Shown one piece after another: positions 32,967 to 41,081 of a DNA stretch of 64,000 bases (positions within the stretch are counted from its first letter, which is position 1; each line of letters opens with the position of its first letter). This stretch comes from Ruminococcus sp. GTDB taxonomy: Bacteria; Bacillota; Clostridia; Oscillospirales; Ruminococcaceae. The DNA lies in NCBI RefSeq assembly GCF_024692365.1, contig NZ_JAILMR010000015.1:52525-116524 (forward strand), in the 5' to 3' direction. The notes under the pieces were generated by a model. It was not told the origin of the DNA and did not search any database. It saw nothing but the letters and a program-made list of their open reading frames with translations. The position numbers and the translations under genes are program-made.

Positions 32967-33869
32967 CTATACGTTTATATCCGTAAGGTCCAGCTTCTCG
33001 AATCTTCTTCCGCCGAAACCTTTTTCTATCACATTATCCCAGTCCGAAAAATCGGTGTATGCATCGGGAAGAGCCTTTTTATCGAGAAAATCCGTGAACT
33101 CCTTCGGTGCCTTTGAAGCTTCTTTTCCCATAAGCCTTTTTATGTTCTGACGCATCATTGAAAGGTCTTTGGTGCTGCTGCCAACGGTGACATTCTCCCA
33201 GCCGCCCAGAAGATAAAGCTCGTGAGTGCGGGCGTTGATGAACATTCCGTCAAGGTCAATCCCGCCGTGGGTGATGTTGCTGTATTCCATAACACAGCAG
33301 AGGTTTTCTATTCTCGATACTATCCACGCCGCGTGTACAGGCGGCAGACTTCCGAAAGCCCCGAGAGGGAATACTTCCTCCGACTTCGATACCGCCAGAA
33401 GATACGAACCGTCTTTAAGTTCAAATCCACCTGTTATCACAGGGAAATACTGCGCAAGGTCGCGAACATCTGCCGATGGGTAAGTCAGCTGCTGGACGCC
33501 GCTGCGGTATTTATCCGCCAGACTTCGCTTGCCTGCGGGAAAAACAAATATCACATTGTTGCGCGTAGTGAAACATTCAATGCCGCCGATATCAGACTTG
33601 TAGATATAATTCACATCTATCTCCGTGCCCTCTGAATTTACAAAAGTTTCGCACATTGAGCGCTGCCATATCTTTTCGGCGTCAGCACTGACAGCGGTGT
33701 GATTTGCTATCGAGCTGAGATAATGCAGCATATTGTATCTGAATTCTTTGTAGTCCTTTAGTTCCTTGTCAGAAAAAATGAACTTGGAATCGCAATAGCT
33801 GCAAAGCAGGTCGCCGCTGCGGTTGACCGACATCTCGCCGCCGCATTTGGGGCATTTGTAGTTAAGCAT
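32967..33869 (-). CDS. Zinc-ribbon protein with a degenerate kinase-like domain
   Basis: A 300-residue protein. A zinc ribbon at the start has Cys6, Cys9, Cys23 and Cys26 (CPKCGG and CSYCDS). The rest looks like a protein-kinase fold: LTYPSADVRDLAQYFPVITG and a region HGGIDLDGMFIN (201-212) where kinases have HGDxKPxNIxID; the catalytic Asp is Gly203, and the DFG site reads LGGW (221-224). By these motifs it is a pseudokinase. The start 33869 (GGGGAGATACC before ATG) is clear although the frame is open far upstream. First gene of the operon with VWA and PurA-like genes. The kinase relation is my reading, not a search result. Confidence 0.72.
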   Translation of the reverse strand: MLNYKCPKCGGEMSVNRSGDLLCSYCDSKFIFSDKELKDYKEFRYNMLHYLSSIANHTAVSADAEKIWQRSMCETFVNSEGTEIDVNYIYKSDIGGIECFTTRNNVIFVFPAGKRSLADKYRSGVQQLTYPSADVRDLAQYFPVITGGFELKDGSYLLAVSKSEEVFPLGAFGSLPPVHAAWIVSRIENLCCVMEYSNITHGGIDLDGMFINARTHELYLLGGWENVTVGSSTKDLSMMRQNIKRLMGKEASKAPKEFTDFLDKKALPDAYTDFSDWDNVIEKGFGGRRFEKLDLTDINV

Positions 33870-33911
33870 GGTATCTCCCCTTTCAGAGAATGAGTTAGCT
33901 TGTTCAGATAT

Positions 33912-33940
33912 ATTATACACCATATTAATATTTGTGTCAA
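33912..33940 (-). promoter_or_regulatory. Promoter of the pseudokinase-VWA-PurA-like operon
   Basis: Minus strand TTGACA (33935-33940), 17-bp spacer, TATAAT (33912-33917): perfect sigma-A consensus, 42 bp before the start codon. Confidence 0.85.
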
Positions 33941-33985
33941 TAATTGTTTGGGGTGGGAAAGCCAAGGAAAACTCTCCCGAAGCTA

Positions 33986-34014
33986 TTGCAAAATCTTTCG
34001 TTATGTGGTAAAAT
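33986..34014 (+). promoter_or_regulatory. pheA promoter
   Basis: TTGCAA (33986-33991), 17-bp spacer, TAAAAT (34009-34014), divergent from the pseudokinase operon promoter. Confidence 0.7.
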
Positions 34015-34049
34015 AAGGGATAAGAATTATAGTGACGCAGGTGATGAAT

Positions 34050-35162
34050 ATGGATCTGAATGATATCAGAGCAGAGATAAATGAAGTAGATAAACAGCTT
34101 CAGGAGCTTTTTACAAAGCGTATGGAGCTTTGCGGACAGGTCGCAGATTATAAGATAGCTAACGGTCTCCCCGTTTTTCAGAAAGACAGGGAAAAGCAGG
34201 TCATCGCGAATGTGACCGAAGGTGCCCCCGAGGGTCTTCAGGGTGCCACAAGGGTATATTTCCAGACGATGATGGATATCTCCAAATGTCTGCAATACCG
34301 TAAAATGTTTGATAATACTGGTTTTATACCATTTAAAAGGCTTGACCTTTCTGGCAGGCACAGGGTCGCTGTACCGGGAACTTTTGGTTCTTATAACCAC
34401 ATAGCCTGCAGCGAACTCTTTGAGGACGCTGACACCATGTTTTTTGACAGCTTTGAGGAGATATTCAAGGCAGTCTCGGCTGGTGCGGCTGAATTCGGTA
34501 TACTGCCTATAATCAATTCGACTGCGGGTTCTGTGGTTCAGACCTACGAACTCATGCGTCAGTACGATTTCAAGATATGCGCTCAGACTAAGTTGAAAAT
34601 ATCTCACTGTCTGGCAGCGCGTAAGGGCGTAAGGCTTGAGGATATACATGATATATATTCACATGAACAGGCGCTCAGACAGTGCTCCGATCTGATAAAC
34701 AGAGGTGCTTACAAGGCGCACAGCTTCTCGAATACGTCGCTGGCTGCCTGCTATGTAAAGGAAAGCACCGAACCTTGCGCTGCGATATGTTCAGAAAAAT
34801 GCGCGGAAGAACTGGGGCTGGAGATACTCCGAAGAAGCGTGCAGAATGCAGCTGAGAATTATACAAAATTCATACTCATCTCCCACGAAACTTTCAAGTC
34901 GGATAATGCTGATACAATATCGGTTTGTCTGGCACTGCCCCATCAGTCATCGTCGCTTTACAGACTGCTGACAAAATTCTCCGTTGCAGGTCTTAATATG
35001 ACGATGATAGAGAGTATGCCGATAGCCAACACGGATTTCGATGTAATGTTCTATCTGGATTTCAAGGGTGATATCGGCAAAAAGGAAGTCACAACGCTCC
35101 TAAGCGAGCTTTCACACGAACTGAGTTATTTCAAATTCTTAGGTAACTATAAGGAGGTATAA
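34050..35162 (+). CDS. pheA: Bifunctional chorismate mutase / prephenate dehydratase
   Basis: A 370-residue fusion for phenylalanine synthesis: AroQ chorismate mutase helices (1-85, MDLNDIRAEINEVDKQLQEL with KRMELCGQVADYK), prephenate dehydratase (about 105-280, with GTFGSYNHIAC, GILPIINSTAGSVVQTYELM and the SNTSLAA region) and a C-terminal ACT domain (about 290-365) that usually binds Phe for feedback control. The Thr of the usual TRF motif is in ENYTKFILI. The ATG at 34050 (AGGTGATGAAT before it) is preferred; GTG at 34032 and ATG at 34044 are in frame. Confidence 0.92.
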   Translation: MDLNDIRAEINEVDKQLQELFTKRMELCGQVADYKIANGLPVFQKDREKQVIANVTEGAPEGLQGATRVYFQTMMDISKCLQYRKMFDNTGFIPFKRLDLSGRHRVAVPGTFGSYNHIACSELFEDADTMFFDSFEEIFKAVSAGAAEFGILPIINSTAGSVVQTYELMRQYDFKICAQTKLKISHCLAARKGVRLEDIHDIYSHEQALRQCSDLINRGAYKAHSFSNTSLAACYVKESTEPCAAICSEKCAEELGLEILRRSVQNAAENYTKFILISHETFKSDNADTISVCLALPHQSSSLYRLLTKFSVAGLNMTMIESMPIANTDFDVMFYLDFKGDIGKKEVTTLLSELSHELSYFKFLGNYKEV

Positions 35163-35165
35163 GAT

Positions 35166-35639
35166 ATGCGTATCGGTCACGGCTATGATGTACACAGGCT
35201 TGTCGAGGGAAGAAAGCTTATCCTCGGCGGTGTTGATATCCCCTATAAAATGGGTCTCGATGGTCATTCTGACGCAGACGTTCTTGTTCACGCGCTGATG
35301 GATGCTATTCTCGGGGCGCTGGCACTGGGTGATATTGGTCAGCATTTTCCTGATACCGACCCTGAATATAAGGGTGCGGACAGCCTTAAACTGCTGGACA
35401 GGGTTATCGAATTTTTAGATGACAGCGACTATGTTTTCTCAAATGCCGATATGACCATATGCTGTCAGTCTCCCAAGCTCGCACCGTATATAATGGATAT
35501 GCGTGAGAATATAGCTGATACCATTGGCTGTGATATCTCACAGATATCCATAAAAGCCACTACCGAAGAACATCTGGGCTTTACCGGCAGCGGCGAGGGT
35601 ATCTCGGCTACGGCGGTTGTACTGCTTGAAGATGTATGA
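35166..35639 (+). CDS. ispF: 2-C-methyl-D-erythritol 2,4-cyclodiphosphate synthase
   Basis: A 157-residue IspF of the MEP isoprenoid pathway. Motifs: GHGYDVHRL (zinc-binding Asp8 and His10 region), [32 protein letters not shown] and the C-terminal [15 protein letters not shown]. Starts 3 bp after pheA with AAGGAGGTATAAGAT before the ATG; next gene overlaps by 4 bp. Confidence 0.97.
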   Translation: MRIGHGYDVHRLVEGRKLILGGVDIPYKMGLDGHSDADVLVHALMDAILGALALGDIGQHFPDTDPEYKGADSLKLLDRVIEFLDDSDYVFSNADMTICCQSPKLAPYIMDMRENIADTIGCDISQISIKATTEEHLGFTGSGEGISATAVVLLEDV

Positions 35640-36136
35640 TGAATTTCAGACCATATGAGAGTTCCGACTCTGAAAAGATAATCAGCTGGATAAAGGACGA
35701 ATACAGTTTCAGACAGTGGTCGGCAGACAGATTCGGCGATTTCCCGATAACAGCCGATGATCTGAATTCGCATTATGCCGCACAGGCGTACAGCAGAAGC
35801 TTTTTCACATTTACGGCGTATGATGAAAACGGTGTCTGCGGGCACATGATAATACGTTATCCCGATAAAAAACAAAAGACCGTGCGTTTCGGCTTTGTCA
35901 TCGTTGACAGCGAAAGGCGTGGACAGGGTCTCGGCAGAAAAATGCTGGAACTTGCCAAGGACTACGCCCGTGATTTTCTCCATGCCGATAAGATAACTCT
36001 CGGGGTTTTCGAGAACAATCCCGCCGCACTGCACTGTTACCTTGCGGCAGGTTTCAAGGTCGTGGATACAGAGGACGAATTTTTCTGCATAAACGGCGAA
36101 AAATGGAAATGCATCGAGATGGAACTCATCTTGTAA
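35636..36136 (+). CDS. GNAT family N-acetyltransferase
   Basis: A 166-residue GNAT with acetyl-CoA loop [15 protein letters not shown] near 94-108 and [16 protein letters not shown] near 128-143. RimJ/RimL-like layout, substrate unknown. Its ATG overlaps the ispF stop (ATGA), so it ends the pheA-ispF transcript. Confidence 0.87.
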   Translation: MMNFRPYESSDSEKIISWIKDEYSFRQWSADRFGDFPITADDLNSHYAAQAYSRSFFTFTAYDENGVCGHMIIRYPDKKQKTVRFGFVIVDSERRGQGLGRKMLELAKDYARDFLHADKITLGVFENNPAALHCYLAAGFKVVDTEDEFFCINGEKWKCIEMELIL

Positions 36137-36150
36137 ACGAATAGGATATG

Positions 36151-36186
36151 AAAAAACTGCTCATCATGTGATGGGCAGTTTTTTTC
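36151..36186. terminator. Bidirectional terminator between GNAT and ABC permease genes
   Basis: ACTGCTCATCA / TGATGGGCAGT stem with a TG loop, A run on the left and T run on the right; serves the convergent genes on both sides. Confidence 0.9.
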
Positions 36187-36191
36187 ATATA

Positions 36192-37334
36192 CTACATCTC
36201 GTTGCTGCGAAGTTTTGTTTTGTAAAGCAGCATTGCGATGATACCCAGCGCAACCGCAAATCCTGCCTCGATAAGCATATACTGTGCCGCTTTAGATGCG
36301 TTAAATACCTGTGCACCTGTCAGCATATCGCTTACTTTGATGTACCAGAATGCGGGGAGAAATCTGCCTATGGATATCACTGTTTTGCCCAGCATAGCCT
36401 GGGGTACGAATACACCGCACATGAAACTCATGAACAGACTTATCACATTGCAGGCGAGGTTAACTGTCTGCTGTGATGGCAGCAGCATTGATACCAGTAC
36501 CGCTATGAATGCCGATACTACCGCAAATATCCCGCTGTTTACGAGATTCAGCCAGCCCATGCCGCTGTATGCACCGTTTTCCATCAAAGCTCCTGCCACC
36601 ATGAACAGCACCCATATCGCCAGCACATAGATAACGCTTCCGAGGAGTATCTGCATCATGAAAGATGTCGGTCGAACAGCCGAGCAGTTTGTTCTGAAAC
36701 GGACTTCCTTTTTGTTTATGGACATCATAACAGGCGAGAGCACGGATATCATAAGCGAAAGGAGTATATAAGGCAGATATCTGAAAAATCCTTTTCCGCT
36801 TTCAAGACCATTTGCATTTCCCGCTTCTGATGATATCATACTTACCTCGGTGTTTGTATCCATGGCGGCAGCGGCGTTCTTCACAGCGGTCTCCATATCA
36901 TCGCCCGCAGCTGTGCAGGCTCTGACACAGCTTACATATTCATCAAGAAAACTGCTCATATATGCAACGCTGTAACTTTCGTAAACGTGCTGACTTTTGA
37001 AAAGTCCTTCCGTCGCTCCGTCAGCAAGGTTTTTGGCATAGCCATCGTTTATAGTAAGAAAATAGTCCACCGTGCCGAAAAACAGCGCGTCTTTTATATC
37101 CATCTTTGAAGTTACTATATCGTGCTTTGTGCCGATATACTCGATAAGTGCCTTGCTTTCGGGGGTATTATCGTTGTCGGCTATGACTATTTTCAGCCTG
37201 CTCTCGGTGAATTTTTCATCTGTACTGCTGCTGAAGAGGAAACCTATACAAAGTGCCATAAATGCTATGGTGAACAGTATTATCAGTTTTGTCTTTTTTT
37301 TGAGTATGAGCATGAACAGCTTAAATACTTGCAT
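36192..37334 (-). CDS. ABC-2 type exporter permease
   Basis: A 380-residue ABC-2 permease: one N-terminal helix (about 13-32), a large outer loop (33-175) and five or six C-terminal helices (from FRYLPYILLSLMISVLSPVM near 177 to AGFAVALGIIAMLLY). Pairs with the related permease upstream (14-bp overlap) and the ATPase to form a heterodimeric exporter of unknown cargo, probably a drug, peptide or lipid. YhgE/LinG-like layout. Confidence 0.88.
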   Translation of the reverse strand: MQVFKLFMLILKKKTKLIILFTIAFMALCIGFLFSSSTDEKFTESRLKIVIADNDNTPESKALIEYIGTKHDIVTSKMDIKDALFFGTVDYFLTINDGYAKNLADGATEGLFKSQHVYESYSVAYMSSFLDEYVSCVRACTAAGDDMETAVKNAAAAMDTNTEVSMISSEAGNANGLESGKGFFRYLPYILLSLMISVLSPVMMSINKKEVRFRTNCSAVRPTSFMMQILLGSVIYVLAIWVLFMVAGALMENGAYSGMGWLNLVNSGIFAVVSAFIAVLVSMLLPSQQTVNLACNVISLFMSFMCGVFVPQAMLGKTVISIGRFLPAFWYIKVSDMLTGAQVFNASKAAQYMLIEAGFAVALGIIAMLLYKTKLRSNEM

Positions 37335-38457
37335 ACTTCTTCCTCCTTGTGAAAATAAATCCGATAGCCGTGAATATCGCTGTCATTGCTGCCAGTGTCA
37401 ACATTTTGCCGATGAATCTTTCATAGCCACTATCGATATTAAGGTAGTAGAAACTATCGCATATCACCGCAGAGGGATTCAGTTCGTTCAGCAGGGGCAG
37501 TTTTTCCATGATGACGGGCTTTATCTCGGCTACCATAAGTCCGCTGAGAAAATTTCCGCCCAGTGATACCGTCATTGCCACCGCGTTCTTTTTTTCATAG
37601 CTGCCCTTTACCAGTGAAGCTATCATGTATCCCATTGAAGTACCTGTTATACTGCCAAGTATGCCGCCTGCGTATACCAGAGGAAGTCTGCTGCCGAAAC
37701 CTATTTTCAGCACAAAGGCGAGGAATGATACGCTTATCACCATGCATACAGCACTCACCGCCCAGCTGCCCAGCAAAACGGCAAGCGTACTTATCAGCTT
37801 AGGCGTTGGCGAACAGCATTTTCTTGCCCCGAGAGGGGACTGGTCAGCTTCTGTCTCTGTTACTACCGATAGTCCTGTTACCGAACTGCAGGCAGCCACC
37901 ATCGCAAGCAGATTGTAGAAATAGGTTATGTATCTGTCATTGCTTGAAGCTTCTATTGGTTCTTCGTCAAGCACTTTTATCTCATCTGACATTGCCTTTG
38001 TCATGGCGGGTATCTTTGTAGGGTCTTTCTTCGCGGTATCTGTTATAAGTTTTTCCTGTGTAAGATATCTGTCCGTGAATGCTTTCAGGATAGTTTCTTC
38101 CATATCCGAACCCGCCACCGTAAGGCTTATGGTATCATCAACGAAGATGATGCCCTCGATATCACCTTTGATAAGAAGATTTTCAGCTTCTTCTTTATCG
38201 GTATATCTTACTTTCAGCAGGGGGTCATCACCCTCGGATACCCCTTTTATTACCTCGCGGAATATGCTGTTCTCTTTTACTTCGACAACCGCAGTGGGTA
38301 TTGCCTTGAAACTGAACTGCTTTTCAGTCAGTCCGTTGAAAGCCAGTTTGAACAGTATACCCATTACCATGGGGAAGAGTATGAGCCATAATATCAGTTG
38401 TTTTGCTCTCAGTGTCGAGATGATGAAGTATTTGAATTCGTTGAAAAACATCATCAT
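37321..38457 (-). CDS. ABC-2 type exporter permease
   Basis: A 378-residue ABC-2 permease with the same architecture as the next gene: N-terminal helix after FKYFIISTLRAKQLILWLIL, outer loop to about 185, then six helices. Overlaps the ATPase gene by 4 bp and the second permease by 14 bp. Two adjacent start ATGs follow a GGGGG-type site; the exact first Met is uncertain by one or two codons. Confidence 0.88.
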   Translation of the reverse strand: MMMFFNEFKYFIISTLRAKQLILWLILFPMVMGILFKLAFNGLTEKQFSFKAIPTAVVEVKENSIFREVIKGVSEGDDPLLKVRYTDKEEAENLLIKGDIEGIIFVDDTISLTVAGSDMEETILKAFTDRYLTQEKLITDTAKKDPTKIPAMTKAMSDEIKVLDEEPIEASSNDRYITYFYNLLAMVAACSSVTGLSVVTETEADQSPLGARKCCSPTPKLISTLAVLLGSWAVSAVCMVISVSFLAFVLKIGFGSRLPLVYAGGILGSITGTSMGYMIASLVKGSYEKKNAVAMTVSLGGNFLSGLMVAEIKPVIMEKLPLLNELNPSAVICDSFYYLNIDSGYERFIGKMLTLAAMTAIFTAIGFIFTRRKKYASI

Positions 38458-39404
38458 TCCCCCTTGTCTCTCAATGCCTTGCCTGTTATCTCAAGAAATA
38501 CATCGTTGAGGGTGGGCTGTTCGGTGGTTACTCTGCCGATGTGGACATCATGATTCTGAAGAATTTCGAGGACTCTTATAAGGTTGTGCTTGCCCCCCGA
38601 ACATGATACCGTCAGTGTGCTATCTTCGACTTCGGCACTGTAAATATGGGGAAGAGAGCGTATCTCGGAAAGCACCTCATCGGGCAGTTCGTGGAGAGTC
38701 ACTTTGATAGTCTCTGTGTTCTTTATCATCGCCGTGAGTTCTTCCTTGGTGCCTTCTGCTATCTTTTTGCCCTTGTCCATTATCGCGATGCGGGTGCATA
38801 TCTGCTCAACTTCCTCCATGTAATGCGAGGTGTAGATTATCGTAGCACCATTGCGGTTCAGTTCTTCTATACCCTCCAGTATCTTGTTTCTGCTCTGGGG
38901 GTCTACCGCCACCGTGGGTTCGTCGAGGATTATCAGCTTGGGCTTGTGGGCGATACCGCAGGCGATGTTCAGTCTTCTCAGCAGACCGCCCGAAAGCTTT
39001 TTAGGGCGGAACTTTCTGAAATCCTCCAACCCTACAAATTTTATAGCGTCTTCCACATACTGCTTTCTCTGCTCCTTGTCAGCTATGTAAAGCCCGCAGA
39101 AGTAGTCGATGTTCTCCTGCACTGTCAGTTCATCATACACAGCAACATTCTGCATTATAACGCCGATATCCCTTTTGATGTCGTAAGCCGTGGGGCTCAT
39201 ATCCCTGCCGAATATCTGTATCTTTCCTTTGTCGTAAGAAAGCAGAGACAGCAGACAGTTTATAGTTGTCGTTTTTCCCGAACCATTAGGTCCCAGAAGT
39301 CCGAAAACTTCACCCTGCTTTATTTCAAGTGCAAGATGATCCAGTGCGATGAGTTCACCGTATCTTTTTACCAGACTGTCTATCTTAATAACTGTATCAG
39401 ACAT
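38454..39404 (-). CDS. ABC exporter ATP-binding protein
   Basis: A 316-residue ABC ATPase: Walker A GPNGSGKTT, Q-loop MQNVAVYDE, signature LSGGLLRRL (L-S-G-G variant), Walker B LIILDEPT, H-loop YTSHYMEE, plus a C-terminal DUF4162-type extension of drug-exporter ATPases. The start at 39404 (GGAGGTTAATGAA before ATG) is preferred to the open frame 27 bp upstream. Heads the three-gene exporter operon; TATAAT on the minus strand lies near 39450. Confidence 0.93.
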   Translation of the reverse strand: MSDTVIKIDSLVKRYGELIALDHLALEIKQGEVFGLLGPNGSGKTTTINCLLSLLSYDKGKIQIFGRDMSPTAYDIKRDIGVIMQNVAVYDELTVQENIDYFCGLYIADKEQRKQYVEDAIKFVGLEDFRKFRPKKLSGGLLRRLNIACGIAHKPKLIILDEPTVAVDPQSRNKILEGIEELNRNGATIIYTSHYMEEVEQICTRIAIMDKGKKIAEGTKEELTAMIKNTETIKVTLHELPDEVLSEIRSLPHIYSAEVEDSTLTVSCSGGKHNLIRVLEILQNHDVHIGRVTTEQPTLNDVFLEITGKALRDKGE

Positions 39405-39500
39405 TTCATTAACCTCCGTGTATCTTGTCATTTTCTTTCATTGTCTGTATTATATCATACTGCGCCTGATGTTTGTAGTGTCGGGCATCACTTTGTTATG

Positions 39501-39512
39501 TGACAAATGTCA
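39501..39512. promoter_or_regulatory. Short inverted repeat upstream of the exporter operon
   Basis: TGACA-AA-TGTCA lies upstream of the exporter promoter and before the terminator of the foldase gene. It could be an operator, but no regulator gene is adjacent. Confidence 0.3.
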
Positions 39513-39534
39513 TTTTGTGATGTGGGTACTTCCT

Positions 39535-39577
39535 AAAAAATAAAAACCGAAGCCGACTTCACTAAGTCAGCTTCGGT
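39535..39577 (-). terminator. Terminator of the foldase lipoprotein gene
   Basis: Stem ACCGAAGCCGACTT / AAGTCAGCTTCGGT (one mismatch), CACT loop, followed on the minus strand by TTTTTATTTTTT. Confidence 0.9.
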
Positions 39578-39614
39578 ATCATAATTGTTATTCGGTTTTA
39601 TAGAAGATAGTTTA

Positions 39615-40850
39615 TCAGGTAATGCTATCAAAAGTAAGCTTGTCCCAGATGCCGCAGTAAGTTACAGCCATCGCGTCCATTGTTTCGTTGAACTTCTCCT
39701 GTATCATGGGCTGATCGTGTGATGCGATCATCTTGTCCATGTTTTCGTTGATGTAGTCCATATCGGGTTCAAGACGCTTAACTATGAAATAACCGTAAGT
39801 TCCGTCTTCGATAAGTTCCTCAGATGCATGACCGGGTTCAAGAGAGAATGCTTCGTCAAGCATTGCCTTGGGGAAACCGCCTGTGTTGTCACGACGCATA
39901 TAGTAACCCTTGTTAGGATCTTCGTCAAGCTCGATATCCCAACCGTATTCCTCGATCAGCTTGGAGAAATCCTCGCCGTCCTTTACGCGCTGGAGAGCTT
40001 CTTCGGCAACTTCCTTAGCCTTTGCAGCTGCAACAGCCTTAGCGTCTGCATCAAGAGCATTGTATGCTGCGCTCTTTGCACCTATCTTTTGCGAAAGTGT
40101 CATATCATCGTAAGTAGCGGCAGTGCTGTCGTCAAGTTCTACCTGCGAATAGAAAGGTACCATGATGTGTACCTCATGCGCATACTCTTCGGGATCCTGT
40201 ACCAGTTTCAGGAAATCTTCCTCGGTGGTAGCATACTCTCCGCCCTTTTCAAACAAGGTAGCCATTACCTTGTTGTAGGTCTGTGCTCTAACGAACATCT
40301 TTACTAGCACATCGTATGTAAGGTAAGATCTCTGAAGTTCCTTTTCAAACTCTTCTTCGTTGTCATAGCTTTCCTTGCTCTTCTTCACATTACCATCGAT
40401 AACAGTCTGATCTTCGTCGTCCAGCACGATGTTGTGATCTTTTGCCAGTTTTTCTGTAACAAGCTCGTTCTTGATGGAGTTCATCACATATTCCAGAAAC
40501 TGCTGATAGGTCTCGTTATTCTCTCTGAGGGCAGTTGCGTCTATACCGAACTGCTCATACTGTGAAAGAGCCTGGAAATAATAGAATCTGAACTCATCAA
40601 AGGTAATATCTATACCATCGATACTGCACATAACGTAATCAGTGGTATCTATCTTCTCACCATCGATAGTCAGCGAAGCCACAGGCAGAACTTCCTCCTG
40701 CTGAGGACCAACTGTATCGTCCTCGTTGGAAGTAGTTTCTGAACTAGTCTTGTCTTTATCCTTTTTATCATTTTTCTTGCCGCCGCAGCCAGCCATTGAA
40801 CCTGCACATATCGTCATAGCCAGCAGAACAGCCATCATCTTTTTTAACAT
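39615..40850 (-). CDS. Extracytoplasmic foldase lipoprotein (SurA/PrsA-like, parvulin type)
   Basis: A 411-residue lipoprotein: signal peptide with lipobox SMAGC (Cys21), a Lys/Asp/Ser-rich linker, a SurA-N-like helical chaperone region (about 75-200) and a parvulin-like region (about 225-375) with VHIMVPF, a helix AKEVAEEALQRVKDGEDFSK and the closing FSLEPGHASEELIEDGTYGY, FIVKRLEP. It should help fold secreted proteins on the outer membrane face. GGAAAGGAAAGATATCC before the ATG. Together with the two cyclophilin lipoproteins it is the third exported proline isomerase of the window. Confidence 0.87.
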   Translation of the reverse strand: MLKKMMAVLLAMTICAGSMAGCGGKKNDKKDKDKTSSETTSNEDDTVGPQQEEVLPVASLTIDGEKIDTTDYVMCSIDGIDITFDEFRFYYFQALSQYEQFGIDATALRENNETYQQFLEYVMNSIKNELVTEKLAKDHNIVLDDEDQTVIDGNVKKSKESYDNEEEFEKELQRSYLTYDVLVKMFVRAQTYNKVMATLFEKGGEYATTEEDFLKLVQDPEEYAHEVHIMVPFYSQVELDDSTAATYDDMTLSQKIGAKSAAYNALDADAKAVAAAKAKEVAEEALQRVKDGEDFSKLIEEYGWDIELDEDPNKGYYMRRDNTGGFPKAMLDEAFSLEPGHASEELIEDGTYGYFIVKRLEPDMDYINENMDKMIASHDQPMIQEKFNETMDAMAVTYCGIWDKLTFDSIT

Positions 40851-41015
40851 GGATATCTTTCCTTTCCTTACATTGTATATAATACAAATGCGGGTTTGTT
40901 TTCAAAGTAATATAAATTACATTATAAAGCATTTATGTGATGGATTTGTGTTTTAATTTGAAATATTCTGTTTTATCCCGATTCTTCTGCGTTTTAATAT
41001 ATATCATCATTCTGC

Positions 41016-41044
41016 TTGCATGATAGCTTGGAATGTGGTATAAT
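41016..41044 (+). promoter_or_regulatory. polA promoter
   Basis: TTGCAT (41016-41021), 17-bp spacer, TATAAT (41039-41044), 38 bp before polA. Confidence 0.8.
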
Positions 41045-41081
41045 ATAACAGAACATTGTTAACAAACCGGGAGGTATACAG

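Noticed and set aside
33870..34649. Long N-terminal extension of the zinc-ribbon protein up to 34649
   Set aside because: It would run through the promoter region and the oppositely oriented pheA; the ATG at 33869 has a strong ribosome site right at the zinc ribbon.
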